Shown here: positions 26,320 to 35,396 of the stretch, one piece after another | Layout: every line of letters begins with the position of its first letter | Numbering within the stretch: the stretch's first letter is position 1 | Origin: Planobispora rosea | Lineage (GTDB): Bacteria; Actinomycetota; Actinomycetes; Streptosporangiales; Streptosporangiaceae | Length of the DNA stretch: 64,000 bases | Direction: 5' to 3' | NCBI RefSeq assembly: GCF_014648175.1 | Contig: NZ_BMQP01000012.1 | Coordinates: 62,001 to 126,000, forward strand | Program-made: the position numbers and the translations under genes | The notes under the pieces: model-generated | The model's database searches: none | The model's input: the letters and a program-made list of their open reading frames with translations, nothing else | Told to the model about the DNA's origin: nothing

Positions 26320-26580
26320 ATGAGGATCAGGGACCTGCGCAACCTGGGACCCACGAGCGAAGAGTTGCTGGGGCGAGTGGGGGTCCACGACGTCGATCGG
26401 CTGGCCGAGCTGGGCGCGGTGGAGGTCTACCGGCGGCTTCAGGACGCCGCCGTCCCGGGGTTGTCGCTGAACGCCCTGTGGGCGATGGAGGGCGCACTGG
26501 CCGACGTCGACTGGCGTCTCATCCCCGCCGAGCGCAAGGAGGAGCTCCTTGCCGAGCTCACCCGGGGCGCGTCCGGATGA
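26320..26580 (+). CDS. TfoX C-terminal-domain protein
   Basis: 86 residues, entirely a TfoX_C domain: IRDLRNLGPTSEELLGRVGVHDVDRLAELGAVEVYRRL, then GLSLNALWAMEGALADVDWRLI. This helix-hairpin-helix-like domain is the C-terminal half of TfoX/Sxy competence regulators, but it also occurs alone in actinobacteria, where its role is not established. The ATG at 26320 has a weak GAGGACGG site. Confidence 0.8.
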   Translation: MRIRDLRNLGPTSEELLGRVGVHDVDRLAELGAVEVYRRLQDAAVPGLSLNALWAMEGALADVDWRLIPAERKEELLAELTRGASG

Positions 26581-26640
26581 GAGGGCGCGACCGCACGGAA
26601 CGACCCCGCCGGGGCCGGATCTCCCGCGACCCCGGACGCC

Positions 26641-28341
26641 TCATGGCGCGGAGTCGGAGACCGCGGGGTCGGAAATCGCGGGGTCGGGGACCGCGGGGTC
26701 GGGGACCGCGGGGAGGGCCACGCGGAAGGCGGCCCCCCGCCCGGGAGCGGTGCGCAGGTCCACGCGGCCGCCGTGGGCGGTGACGATGGAGCTGACGATG
26801 GCCAGGCCGAGGCCCGCGCCGCCGCCCGCGGCACGGCTGCGCGAGTCCTCCACGCGGTAGAAACGATCGAACACGCGTGCCGCCTGCTCGGCGGTCATTC
26901 CGGGGCCGGTGTCCTCGATCACCAGTACGGCCTCGTCCCCGGCCATGCCGACCCCGATCCGGACCGGGGTGCCCGGCGGGGTGTGGGCGACGGCGTTGCC
27001 GACGAGGTTGGCCGTCACCTGCCGGAGCCTGGCCTCGTCACCGTGGACCGGGGCCTTTCCGGGGAGGCCGCCGTCCGGGCCGGTCAAGGCGATGCGGCGG
27101 GCGGGGTCCAGCGCCTGCAGGTCGTGGTGGGCGTCGACGGCGAGCGTGCGCAGGTCCATCGGGGCGAGCTCCATCGGCGGAGCGCTCTCGCCCTCGTCCA
27201 GGCGGGCCAGCAGGAGCAGGTCCTCGATCAGCCGGGCCAGGCGCCCGGCCTCGCTCTCGATGCGGCGCATGGCCCGGTCGACGTCGGGCAGGCCGCCCAT
27301 CCGGTGCAGCTCGGAGAAGCCCTTGATCCCGAAGAGCGGTGTGCGCAGCTCGTGGCTGGCGTCCGCGACGAAGCGCCGCATCCGGGCCTCCGACGCCTCC
27401 CGGCTGGTGAAGGCGCTCTCCAGCTGACCGAGCATGCCGTTGAGCGCGGCCGACAGGCGGCTCACCTCGGTGCCCGGCGCCGCGAGGTCGGGGACCCGCC
27501 GCGACAGGTCGCCTCCGGCGATGGCGGCCGCGGTCTCCTCGATCCCGCGCAGCGGTCGCAGCCCTCGCCCGATCGCGAACCAGCCGATCACGGCCAGCAG
27601 CGCGATCAGCACGATCAACGTGACGAGGCAGACCAGGGCCAGCCGGGTGAGGGTGGACCGTACGCCCTCCATCGACGCGGCCACGACGACGCTGCCGCTC
27701 TCCGTGCTCCTGTCCTCCGCACCGCCGTCCTCCGCACTGCCGTCCTCCGCGCTGCCGTCCTCCGCACCGCCGTCCTCCGGGGGGAGCGCGCGGTTCGGCG
27801 GTGACTGCTGCGCGGCCCGGGGCACCGCGACCACCCGCCAGTTCGGGGCACCGGAGCTCGGCCCCGGCACGTCGAAGGGCCGGCCGCCCAGCTGGGCGAC
27901 GACCCCGGCGTCGAGTGCCGGGAGCCGTGGCCCCTGCCCCTGACCCCGTGCCACCAGGCTTGTCTGATACTGAGAGGTCCCGTCGGGTGCGAGGTAGACG
28001 ATGTGCACCTGGTCGAGGATGTCCATGCCCGGGAGCATGCGCAGGGCGGCCCGCCCGCTCTCCTGGGAGGTGGGCGGCACCGCTTCGGGAGCGACGCGCG
28101 CCAGCAGCGCCGCCAGCGGTTTCAGCTGCCTGTCCACCCGGCTGACCAGGTGGGAGCGGAGGGCGGCGATCGCGACCGTGCTGCTGACCACCAGCCCGGC
28201 CACCAGCAGGGCCGTGGTGATCAGCAGGAGACGCCCCCTGAGCGAGAGACCCATGGACGAAAGGCCTCTGGCCGGAAGACCCCGGAGGCGCCGCGCCGGC
28301 CCGCCGGAGTCCGCCGGCGCGGCCGCTCCCTTCTCCGTCAT
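26641..28341 (-). CDS. Sensor histidine kinase with acidic repeat in sensor domain
   Basis: 566 residues. TM1 is at about residues 35-60 and a large extracellular domain at about 61-230. TM2 (about 232-256) and HAMP follow. HisKA has its His in FVADASHELRTPLFGIKGF. The HATPase has LVGNAVAHTPP, EDTGPGM and GLGLAIVSSIVTAHGG. The sensor domain holds five short Glu-Asp-Gly/Ser repeats (about 189-210), and the C-terminus ends in PDPA/SDPA repeats. Both are encoded by 15-bp DNA repeats. The acidic run could bind cations or a basic peptide. It overlaps its regulator gene by four bases (ATGA) and closes an operon that begins with an ABC-2 transporter. Confidence 0.92.
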   Translation of the reverse strand: MTEKGAAAPADSGGPARRLRGLPARGLSSMGLSLRGRLLLITTALLVAGLVVSSTVAIAALRSHLVSRVDRQLKPLAALLARVAPEAVPPTSQESGRAALRMLPGMDILDQVHIVYLAPDGTSQYQTSLVARGQGQGPRLPALDAGVVAQLGGRPFDVPGPSSGAPNWRVVAVPRAAQQSPPNRALPPEDGGAEDGSAEDGSAEDGGAEDRSTESGSVVVAASMEGVRSTLTRLALVCLVTLIVLIALLAVIGWFAIGRGLRPLRGIEETAAAIAGGDLSRRVPDLAAPGTEVSRLSAALNGMLGQLESAFTSREASEARMRRFVADASHELRTPLFGIKGFSELHRMGGLPDVDRAMRRIESEAGRLARLIEDLLLLARLDEGESAPPMELAPMDLRTLAVDAHHDLQALDPARRIALTGPDGGLPGKAPVHGDEARLRQVTANLVGNAVAHTPPGTPVRIGVGMAGDEAVLVIEDTGPGMTAEQAARVFDRFYRVEDSRSRAAGGGAGLGLAIVSSIVTAHGGRVDLRTAPGRGAAFRVALPAVPDPAVPDPAISDPAVSDSAP

Positions 28342-29048
28342 GCCCTGGGCCTGCGCAGCACGTATCCGACGCCGTGCAGGGTGTGGATGAGCTTGGGCTC
28401 GACAGTGTCGATCTTGCGTCGCAGGTAGCTCACGTAGGTGTCGACGATGCTGGAGTCGCCCGCGAAGTCGTACTGCCAGACGTGTTCGAGGATCTGGGCC
28501 TTGGAGACCGCCTTGCCCGCGTTCAGGATCAGGTAGTGCAGCAGCCGGAACTCGGTGGGCGACAGCCGTACCGGACGGCCGGCCCGGGACACCTGGTGGC
28601 CGTCCGGGTCGAGCTCCAGATCACCGGCCCGGAGCGTGCGGTCGTCGGGCGCGAGCCCCGTACGGCGGAGCACCGCCTGGATCCGGGCCAGCAGCTCCTC
28701 CAGGTCGAACGGCTTGGTCACGTAGTCGTCGCCGCCCAGCCGCAGTCCGTTGACCTTGTCCGCCGCGGCGTCCCGGGCGGTGAGGAACAACACGGGGATC
28801 TGGCCCGGCCGGCCGGCGCTCAGCGGCCGGGGAAGCTCCCTGAGGCGGCGGATGACCTCGAAGCCGTCCAGGTCCGGCAACATCACGTCCAGCAGGACCA
28901 GGTCGGGTGGGTCGTGCCGGGCGGCCTCCAGCGCCGCGGAACCCGTGGCGGCGGAGCTGACCGTGTAACCGGCGAAGCGCAGGGTGGCCGAGAGCAGCTC
29001 ACGCACCACGGGCTCGTCGTCGACCACCAGCAGCCGGTGTCCGTCCAT
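28338..29048 (-). CDS. OmpR/PhoB-family response regulator
   Basis: 236 residues. The receiver domain has DDEP, phospho-acceptor Asp in LVLLDVMLPDLDG, switch Thr in LFLTARDAAADK and Lys in DDYVTKPFDLEELL. The winged helix follows (LSPTEFRLLHYLILNAGKAVSKAQILEHVW, VDTYVSYLRRKIDT, HTLHGVGYVLR). The ATG at 29048 has GGGAGGAGACG upstream. It follows the ABC-2 permease by 100 bp on the same strand. Direct repeats of 11 bp upstream of the transporter ATPase (30966-30987) have the geometry expected for this regulator family. Confidence 0.93.
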   Translation of the reverse strand: MDGHRLLVVDDEPVVRELLSATLRFAGYTVSSAATGSAALEAARHDPPDLVLLDVMLPDLDGFEVIRRLRELPRPLSAGRPGQIPVLFLTARDAAADKVNGLRLGGDDYVTKPFDLEELLARIQAVLRRTGLAPDDRTLRAGDLELDPDGHQVSRAGRPVRLSPTEFRLLHYLILNAGKAVSKAQILEHVWQYDFAGDSSIVDTYVSYLRRKIDTVEPKLIHTLHGVGYVLRRPRA

Positions 29049-29148
29049 TCGTCTCCTCCCGGGACCGGTTTCCTCCGGCCGTGTTCCCTTCGGGACGGGC
29101 GTTCCCTCCGAGGATAAAGATCGGCACACCGCCTCGGGCGTCCCGGGA

Positions 29149-30009
29149 TCAGACGTCCCGTGAGCGGAAGACGGCGAACGCGCCCGCCAGCAGGGCCAGC
29201 ACGGCCGCGCCGAGCAGGGCGGATCCCAGATGGGACGGGAGGCTGCCGGAGGACAGGGCGGGGGCGAACATGCTCATGCCCGCGCTGCTCGGCCAGTACG
29301 TCACGACCCATTCGGCCAGCCGGTCGGGGAAGAGGGGCGCCGAGGCGGGCAGCAGCAACAGGAACGAGCCGAGGGTGACCGCCCCCGCCGTCCTGCGCAG
29401 CAGGAAACCCATGGCGACGCCGTACAGGCCGATCAGGGTCAGGTACAGCCCGCCACCCATGATCGATCCAGGCACGCCCGGGGCCGTCAGCGGGAGGCTC
29501 GGAGCGCCCTGGGCGGCGAGCAGCGTCTGGCTGATCAGGAAGGATCCGAGAGCCATGAGCGGGCCGCAGACAAGCATGATCAGCGTGATGACGGCCGCCT
29601 TGCCCGCCACGAGCCGCCCCCGGCGGGGAACGGCGGTCACGCTGGCCGGCATCGTTCCGGCGGCGTACTCGGAGGTGACGGTCAGCACGCCCACGGCGCT
29701 GACGAGCAGCTGCACGAGGGCGAGGGCGCGGAAAGCGGTCTCGCGGGGGTCGAAGGACGCCTGCTCCGCGGGGGAGGAGCCCAGGTAGGCCCTGCCGTTC
29801 GCGGTGCCGAAGAGATAGGCGTAGCAGAATGTGACCACGAAGGCGCCGGCCAGCACGTACCCGGTGACGCGGATGGTGCGGAACTTGGTCCACTCCGAGA
29901 GCAGGGCGGTGGCGAAGGACGCAGTCACCCCGGTCGGCCCGGTCACCCCGGTCGTTCTGGTCGCCCGAGTCGGCCCGGTCGGCCCGGTCGATCCGGTCAA
30001 CGCGGTCAT
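29149..30009 (-). CDS. ABC-2 type permease with collagen-like N-terminus
   Basis: 286 residues, six predicted helices from about residue 45 onward, including LLSEWTKFRTIRVT and LVTSEYAAGTMPASVTAVPRRGRLVAGK, which place it among ABC-2 permeases. The first 28 residues are low-complexity Gly-x-Thr repeats (GSTGPTGPT, TGVTGPTGVT) encoded by tandem repeats at about 29930-30005. These would be a cytoplasmic extension before the first membrane helix. It overlaps its ATPase gene by four bases. Confidence 0.88.
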   Translation of the reverse strand: MTALTGSTGPTGPTRATRTTGVTGPTGVTASFATALLSEWTKFRTIRVTGYVLAGAFVVTFCYAYLFGTANGRAYLGSSPAEQASFDPRETAFRALALVQLLVSAVGVLTVTSEYAAGTMPASVTAVPRRGRLVAGKAAVITLIMLVCGPLMALGSFLISQTLLAAQGAPSLPLTAPGVPGSIMGGGLYLTLIGLYGVAMGFLLRRTAGAVTLGSFLLLLPASAPLFPDRLAEWVVTYWPSSAGMSMFAPALSSGSLPSHLGSALLGAAVLALLAGAFAVFRSRDV

Positions 30010-30923
30010 CGCCCGCTCCCTTCGACCGCGCCGAACTCCACGCTGTCGCGGGTGAGTTCCATGTACGCCTCCTCAAGGGAGATCCGGTGCGGCGTCAGCT
30101 CGTGCAGCACCACCCCGTGGGCCAGCGCGACCTTTCCGATCACCGCGCTCTCCAGCCCTTCCGCCACCAGCGTGTCGTCCGCGCCCGGCCGTACGGCCGC
30201 GCCGGCGTCGCGCAACCGGCAGGCGAGCTCCTCCGCGTCCGGAGTGCGCACCAGCACGCTCTCCCGCGAGCTCGACCGGATGAACTCGGCGAGCTCGACG
30301 TCGGCGAGCAGCCGGCCGCGGCCGATGACGACCAGATGGTCGGCGGTCAGCGCCATCTCGCTCATCAGGTGGCTGGAGACCAGGACCGTACGGCCCTCGG
30401 CGGCGAGGTCCCGCATGAGGGTGCGGATCCACACGACCCCCTCCGGGTCGAGCCCGTTGACCGGCTCGTCGAACAGCAGCACCTCCGGGTCTCCGAGCAG
30501 GGCCGCGGCGATGCCGAGCCGTTGGCTCATGCCCAGGGACAACCTGCCCGCGGGCCGGTCGGCGATCTGGGCGAGCCCGACGAGCCCGAGCACCTCCTCG
30601 ATCCGGTTCCGCGCGATGCCGTTGCTCTGCGCCAGGGATTTCAGATGGTTGAGGACGCTCCTGCCCGGGTGCACCGCGCGGGCGTCCAGGAGCGCGCCGA
30701 CCTCGCGCATCGGTGCGGGGAGGTCGGCGTAGCGGCGCCCCCGGATCGTGGCCGTGCCGTTGGTCGGCGCGTCGAGACCCAGGATCATCCGCATCGTGGT
30801 GGTCTTGCCCGCACCGTTCGGGCCGAGGAATCCGGTGACCATACCCGGTCTGACGTCGAAGCTCAGGCCGTCCACCGCCGTGGTCCGGCCGTAGTGCTTG
30901 GTCAGCTGCCGTAATTCGATCAT
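30006..30923 (-). CDS. ABC-2 transporter ATP-binding protein
   Basis: 305 residues. Walker A is GPNGAGKTTT, the signature LSLGMSQRLGIAAALLG (the usual bacitracin/lantibiotic-exporter variant), Walker B VLLFDEPVNGLDPEG and the H-loop LVSSHLMSE. The form is close to BcrA-like ATPases that export bacitracin or antimicrobial peptides. First gene of the leftward operon ATPase, permease, response regulator, kinase. The ATG at 30923 has AGGATT upstream. Confidence 0.92.
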   Translation of the reverse strand: MIELRQLTKHYGRTTAVDGLSFDVRPGMVTGFLGPNGAGKTTTMRMILGLDAPTNGTATIRGRRYADLPAPMREVGALLDARAVHPGRSVLNHLKSLAQSNGIARNRIEEVLGLVGLAQIADRPAGRLSLGMSQRLGIAAALLGDPEVLLFDEPVNGLDPEGVVWIRTLMRDLAAEGRTVLVSSHLMSEMALTADHLVVIGRGRLLADVELAEFIRSSSRESVLVRTPDAEELACRLRDAGAAVRPGADDTLVAEGLESAVIGKVALAHGVVLHELTPHRISLEEAYMELTRDSVEFGAVEGSGR

Positions 30924-30965
30924 GTGACGAATCCTGCGGCAGCAGGTTGCGTGATTCCGGAGAGG

Positions 30966-30987
30966 TTCTGTGAGCCTTCTGTGAGCC
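30966..30987. promoter_or_regulatory. Tandem 11-bp direct repeats, OmpR-type box
   Basis: TTCTGTGAGCC occurs twice back to back, 43-64 bp upstream of the ABC ATPase start. Read toward the gene it is CTCACAG-N4-CTCACAG. OmpR/PhoB regulators bind exactly such 11-bp direct repeats, and the operon encodes one, so autoregulation is likely. Confidence 0.6.
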
Positions 30988-31006
30988 GCCCGGCCCGCAG
31001 AGGTGA

Positions 31007-31018
31007 CACCGTACGGTG
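31007..31018. promoter_or_regulatory. CACCGTACGGTG palindrome
   Basis: A perfect 12-bp palindrome in the 238-bp gap between the divergent ABC ATPase and MarR genes. It could be an operator; no regulator can be assigned. Confidence 0.35.
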
Positions 31019-31161
31019 GCACGGCGGGAGACGCGGGGGCGTCGGGGAGTCCGGGAGTCGTGGCGGGCGCCGCACCGTGCCGGTCTCACAGGGGATTCTC
31101 ACCGGTGAATCGATCCGCTGACGGATAATCCGCTGCGAGATTACGTGGGTAGGCTGGCGGT

Positions 31162-31650
31162 ATGACCGCGATGGCTCCCACCCGCACGGAAACCGACCTG
31201 TCCTTCCTGCTCGACCACACCAGCCACGTGCTGCGCTCCCAGATGACGGCGGCGCTGGCCGAGATCGGGCTGACGCCGCGCATGCACTGCGTCCTGGTGC
31301 ACGCGCTGGAGGAGGAGCGCACCCAGATCCAGCTGGCCGAGCTCGGCGACATGGACAAGACCACGATGGTGGTCACCGTCGACGCGCTGGAGAAGGCGGG
31401 GTACGCCGAGCGGCGCCCGTCCAGCACGGACCGCCGGGCGCGGATCATCGCGGTCACCGACACGGGTGCGGAGATCGCCAGGCGCAGCCAGGAGATCGTG
31501 GACGGCGTGCACCGGGCCGCCCTGGGCGCCCTCCCCGACGACGAGCGCGAGGTCCTGGTCCGGGCGCTGAACCGCCTGGTGACCGGGCACCTCGCCGCTC
31601 CGGCGGAGACGCCGAGGCAGGTACGGCGGGCACGGGAGCGGAGCAAGTAG
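31162..31650 (+). CDS. MarR-family regulator
   Basis: 162 residues with a winged helix: LTPRMHCVLVHAL, QIQLAELGDMDKTTMVVTVDALEKAGYAERRPSSTDRRARIIAVTDTG. The DxR wing (STDRRAR) is typical of MarR. It lies 100 bp before an MFS multidrug exporter on the same strand. AT-rich direct repeats in that gap suggest it represses the exporter and is released by a drug-like ligand. Confidence 0.9.
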   Translation: MTAMAPTRTETDLSFLLDHTSHVLRSQMTAALAEIGLTPRMHCVLVHALEEERTQIQLAELGDMDKTTMVVTVDALEKAGYAERRPSSTDRRARIIAVTDTGAEIARRSQEIVDGVHRAALGALPDDEREVLVRALNRLVTGHLAAPAETPRQVRRARERSK

Positions 31651-31659
31651 GACGACCAA

Positions 31660-31686
31660 GATAAGTCGGATGTAGATAAGTCCGAT
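31660..31686. promoter_or_regulatory. Direct repeats before MFS exporter, probable MarR site
   Basis: GATAAGTCGGAT (31660-31671) and GATAAGTCCGAT (31675-31686) are one-mismatch copies 15 bp apart, followed by the AT-rich GATAGATTATTACAAAAC. They lie 65-91 bp before the MFS start and are the best candidate site for the neighbouring MarR regulator. Confidence 0.5.
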
Positions 31687-31750
31687 AGAGATAGATTATT
31701 ACAAAACTATTTGCTACGGTCTCTCCTGTCGACCTTGAACGGGAGGGACC

Positions 31751-33238
31751 ATGTCGAACGTGCACAACCCGCGGAGCCCGCGGAGTCCGCAGAGTCCGCG
31801 GAACTCGCGCTGGACCGCCCTCGGAGTGCTGTCCGCCGCCGGACTGATGACCATCCTGGACGGCAGCATCGTGACCGTCGCGATGCCCGCCATCCAGCAG
31901 GAACTGGGCTTCTCGCCCGCCGGGCTGAGCTGGATCGTCAACGCCTACCTGATCGCCTTCGGCGGGCTGTTGCTGCTGGCCGGACGGCTCGGCGACCTGA
32001 TCGGCCGCAGGACGATGTTCCTGGCCGGGAACGTCGTCTTCACCGCCGCCTCCCTGCTGGCGGGCGCGGCCACCGGCCCGGGCCTGCTGATCGCCGCCCG
32101 GTTCCTGCAGGGCGTCGGGAGCGCCATGGCCTCCGCCGTCGTGCTGGGAATCCTGGTGACGCTGTTCACCGAGCCCGGCGAGCGCGGCAGGGCAATCGCG
32201 ATCTTCAGCTTCACCGGGGCCGCCGGCGCCTCGATCGGCCAGGTCCTCGGCGGGGTGCTCACCGACGCCCTCAGCTGGCAGTGGATCTTCCTCATCAACG
32301 TGCCGATCGGGCTGGTCGCCGTCGTGCTGGCGATCCGGGTACTGCCCGCCGACCGGGGGATCGGCCTGGCCGCCGGGGCCGACGTCGCCGGGGCCGTCCT
32401 GGTCACCTCCGGCCTGATGCTGGGCATCTACACCGTCGTCGAGGTCGAGCGGTACGGCTGGCTCGCCGCCCGCACCCTCGGCCTCGGCGCGATCTCGCTG
32501 GCGCTGCTCGCCGCGTTCACCGTACGGCAGGCCACGGCCCGGACCCCGCTCATGCCGCTGCGGATCCTGCGCTCGCGCAACGTGGTGGGGGCCAACCTCG
32601 CCCAGATGCTGGCCCTGTCGGGGATGTTCGCCTTCCAGGTCCTCGTCGCGCTCTACATGCAGCGGGTCCTGGGGTACGGCGCACTGGACACCGGCCTGGC
32701 GATGCTCCCGGCCGCGGTGGGCATCGGCTCGATCTCCCTGTTCGCCTCCGCCCGGCTCGGCGCGCGCTTCGGCGCCCGCGCGATCCTGCTGGCCGGTCTG
32801 GCACTCCTCATCGGGGCGATGAGCCTGCTCACCCGGATTCCGGTGAACGCCGACTACGTCACCCACCTGCTCCCGGTGATGCTGCTGATCTCCGGCGGCG
32901 GGCTCGTGCTCCCGGCGCTGGCCACGCTCGGCATGTCCGGGGCCCGGGAGAGCGACGCGGGCCTGGCCTCCGGCCTGTTCAACACCACCCAGCAGGTCGG
33001 CATGGCCATCGGCGTCGCGGTGCTGTCCACGCTGGCGGCCTCCCGCGCCGAGCAGCTGCTGGCCGCGGGCGGGAGCCAGGCGAGCGCGCTGACCGGCGGC
33101 TACCGGCTGGCGTTCACCGTCTCCGCCGGGCTGCTCGCCGCCGCGTTCGTCGTGGGACTCGTCGTCCTGCGCCGGTCCGGGCCCGAAACCGCCGCCCGGC
33201 CCTCTCAGGACGAGACTCCCGTCCCGGCCGCCCGGTGA
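31751..33238 (+). CDS. MFS multidrug exporter, DHA2 (EmrB/QacA) type
   Basis: 495 residues with 14 predicted membrane helices. TILDGSIVTVAMPAIQQELG in the first helix is the classic DHA2 start, followed by GRLGDLIGRRTMF (motif A), GASIGQVLGGVLTD (motif C) and WQWIFLINVPIG. The carrier should export hydrophobic drugs or a secondary metabolite using the proton gradient. The ATG at 31751 has GGGAGGGACC. Expression is probably controlled by the upstream MarR protein. Confidence 0.92.
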   Translation: MSNVHNPRSPRSPQSPRNSRWTALGVLSAAGLMTILDGSIVTVAMPAIQQELGFSPAGLSWIVNAYLIAFGGLLLLAGRLGDLIGRRTMFLAGNVVFTAASLLAGAATGPGLLIAARFLQGVGSAMASAVVLGILVTLFTEPGERGRAIAIFSFTGAAGASIGQVLGGVLTDALSWQWIFLINVPIGLVAVVLAIRVLPADRGIGLAAGADVAGAVLVTSGLMLGIYTVVEVERYGWLAARTLGLGAISLALLAAFTVRQATARTPLMPLRILRSRNVVGANLAQMLALSGMFAFQVLVALYMQRVLGYGALDTGLAMLPAAVGIGSISLFASARLGARFGARAILLAGLALLIGAMSLLTRIPVNADYVTHLLPVMLLISGGGLVLPALATLGMSGARESDAGLASGLFNTTQQVGMAIGVAVLSTLAASRAEQLLAAGGSQASALTGGYRLAFTVSAGLLAAAFVVGLVVLRRSGPETAARPSQDETPVPAAR

Positions 33239-33295
33239 CCGGTGCGGCGGGCCGGGCCGGTGGTAGGAGCAGGACCGCCCGGGTACGTGGGCGGT

Positions 33296-33538
33296 ATGAA
33301 GGACACCGAATTCGACAGAAGCCAGATACCGGACGCCGACCTCCCCGGCGACCCGCGGGAGTACTACAGCGACGAGCAGGAGGGCAGGCCGCCCGGCGGC
33401 TCCTTCCCGGACGAGCTGCAGAACCCCGCCGAGCACGCGTCCGGCCTGGGCGCGGCCATGCCGGAACCCGCCTACGCGCGCCCGGGTGAGGAGACCGGCC
33501 GGGAGACCGAGGGAAGAACGGACGGCAGCAGCGAGTGA
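33296..33538 (+). CDS. Small acidic hypothetical protein
   Basis: 80 residues, strongly acidic and Pro/Gly-rich, without hydrophobic stretches or a known domain. Probably disordered. Codon use matches real genes. The ATG at 33296 has a GTGGGCGG site. It may be transcribed with the MFS gene, whose stop is 57 bp upstream. A bidirectional hairpin follows it. Confidence 0.5.
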   Translation: MKDTEFDRSQIPDADLPGDPREYYSDEQEGRPPGGSFPDELQNPAEHASGLGAAMPEPAYARPGEETGRETEGRTDGSSE

Positions 33539-33588
33539 CGCGGGTGGTCCGGGCAGCCGGCCCCGGGCATCGGTCCGGTCACGGGAGC

Positions 33589-33634
33589 GGGCCGCGGCCG
33601 GCCGTGACCTTGCGGGCACGGCCGGCCGCGGCCC
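33589..33634. terminator. Bidirectional terminator, 18-bp stem
   Basis: Perfect 18-bp arms (33589-33606 and 33617-33634) with a 10-base loop lie between two convergent genes, 50 bp after one stop and 8 bp after the other. It is a strong candidate for a terminator serving both strands. Confidence 0.75.
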
Positions 33635-33641
33635 CGGGGCC

Positions 33642-35300
33642 TCAGTAGCGGAAGCCGGAGACCAGCTGGTGCAGGCGGGCCGACAGCTCGGCCAGGTTGG
33701 CCGCGGCCTGCCGGCTCTCGCCCACCCCCGTGGCCGTCAGACGCGCGGCGTCGGCCAGCACCGAGATGTTGCCGGCGATGTCGCTGCTGCCGGAGGCGGC
33801 CTCGGCCACGCTGCGGTTCATCTCGTTGGTGGTGGCCGACTGCTCCTCCACCGCGCTGGCGATGGTCAGCTGGTAGTCGTTGAGCTGGCCGATGATCTGG
33901 CTGATCTCGGCGATCGCCGCCACCGCGCTCTCGGTGTCGGCCTGGATGGCCTCCACCCGGCGGGAGATGTCCTCGGTCGCCTTGGCGGTCTCCTGGGCCA
34001 GGTCCTTGACCTCGCCCGCGACCACCGCGAAGCCCTTGCCGGCCTCTCCGGCGCGGGCCGCCTCGATGGTGGCGTTGAGCGCCAGCAGGTTGGTCTGCTC
34101 GGCGATGCTCGTGATGGTCTTGATGACCGAACCGATCTCCGCCGACGAGGTGCCCAGCTGGGCCACGGTGGTGTTGGTGGACTCGGCCACCGTCACCGCC
34201 CGGGAGGCGACTTTGGCGCCCTCGTTGGCGTTGTGCGAGATCTCCCGGATGGAGGCGCCCATCTCCTCGGATCCCGCGGCCACGGTCTGCACGTTCGCCG
34301 AGACCTCACCGGCCGCGGTGGCGGCGTTGCCGGCCTGGACGGAGGCCTCCTCGGCCGAGGAGGCGATGCGGTCGCTGACCGCCGTCAGCTCCTCGGAGCT
34401 GACGGCCAGGGTGTCGGCACTGGTGGCCAGTTCCTCGATGGCCCGCCGGATGGCGGCGTTGGCCTGGTTGACCGCCATCGCCATCTGGCCGATCTCGTCA
34501 CGGGAGGTGATCTCGGCGGTTCCCGTCAGGTCACCCTTGGCCGTGGCCTCCAGCGTCCGGGAGAGTGAGTCCACCGAACGCGCCATCTGACGGGAGAAGA
34601 TCCGGGCCAGAGCGAGGGCGAGCACCAGGCCGGTGCCGAGCAGCACCAGGATCAGGGTGCGGGCGCTGTCGTACCGGTCGGTGGCCGCGGCGGTCATCAC
34701 CCCGGTGGCCTGCTGCTCGTAGTCCGCCAGCCGCTTGAGCGCGTCCTTGAAGGCGGCGGTGACGGCGCCGAACTCGGCGATCAACTTCTGGGCCTCGGCG
34801 GGGGAGCTGAACTCCGCCGACCCGCCCTCGTTGAGGACGACGGCGTCACGCAGGGAGCGGAACTGCTTCCACGCCTCGTCGAAGTCCGCCACGGCCTTCT
34901 GCCACGAAGGGTCCGACGGGGCCTTGGTCCGGTACGCCTCGAACTCGCGGGTCACCCCCGCGGTGTACTCCTCCATGTTCTTCTTGGCGCCGGCCTTGAT
35001 CTGCGGGTCGGGAATGGTGCTGTAGCCGAGCGTGGCGTCGATCATGTCGGCCATGTTGCCGCGCATGTTGCTGAGGTGCACGAGGCGCTGGACGTTGCCC
35101 TGATTGATGGTGTTCAGGTCGTCGTTCAGCCCGCTCATCCGGATGAGGGCCACCGTGCCGACCCCCGCACCCATGACAGCCATGATCAGCATGGCGATGA
35201 CAATCTTGGTTCCGATGCGGCGGTCGGCGAACCAGCCCAGCACCGGGTTGCGACGTACGGTCACCACGGGGCTCGCGGTGCCGACGGCGGAGTCGTTCAC
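33642..35300 (-). CDS. Methyl-accepting chemotaxis protein
   Basis: 552 residues. TM1 is at about residues 30-52, a four-helix-bundle sensor at about 53-190 and TM2 at about 196-216. HAMP follows ([33 protein letters not shown]), then the cytoplasmic signalling coiled coil with the intact tip [21 protein letters not shown]. The signalling domain is nearly the same as in the chemoreceptor at 11549-13105, so both should feed one CheA/CheW array. The GTG at 35300 follows GGAAGGACC and precedes a basic, non-membrane N-terminus of about 25 residues. A GGDEF gene lies 97 bp upstream on the same strand and may be cotranscribed. Confidence 0.9.
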   Translation of the reverse strand: MNDSAVGTASPVVTVRRNPVLGWFADRRIGTKIVIAMLIMAVMGAGVGTVALIRMSGLNDDLNTINQGNVQRLVHLSNMRGNMADMIDATLGYSTIPDPQIKAGAKKNMEEYTAGVTREFEAYRTKAPSDPSWQKAVADFDEAWKQFRSLRDAVVLNEGGSAEFSSPAEAQKLIAEFGAVTAAFKDALKRLADYEQQATGVMTAAATDRYDSARTLILVLLGTGLVLALALARIFSRQMARSVDSLSRTLEATAKGDLTGTAEITSRDEIGQMAMAVNQANAAIRRAIEELATSADTLAVSSEELTAVSDRIASSAEEASVQAGNAATAAGEVSANVQTVAAGSEEMGASIREISHNANEGAKVASRAVTVAESTNTTVAQLGTSSAEIGSVIKTITSIAEQTNLLALNATIEAARAGEAGKGFAVVAGEVKDLAQETAKATEDISRRVEAIQADTESAVAAIAEISQIIGQLNDYQLTIASAVEEQSATTNEMNRSVAEAASGSSDIAGNISVLADAARLTATGVGESRQAAANLAELSARLHQLVSGFRY

Positions 35301-35396
35301 GATCAGGTCCTTCCGGAACGAGGTCGATGAGTTGCAGGAACAGCGAAAGGCAGAGGGGTTACGACGTCCCATCGGCAGAGAACGCCGGAACATGAG

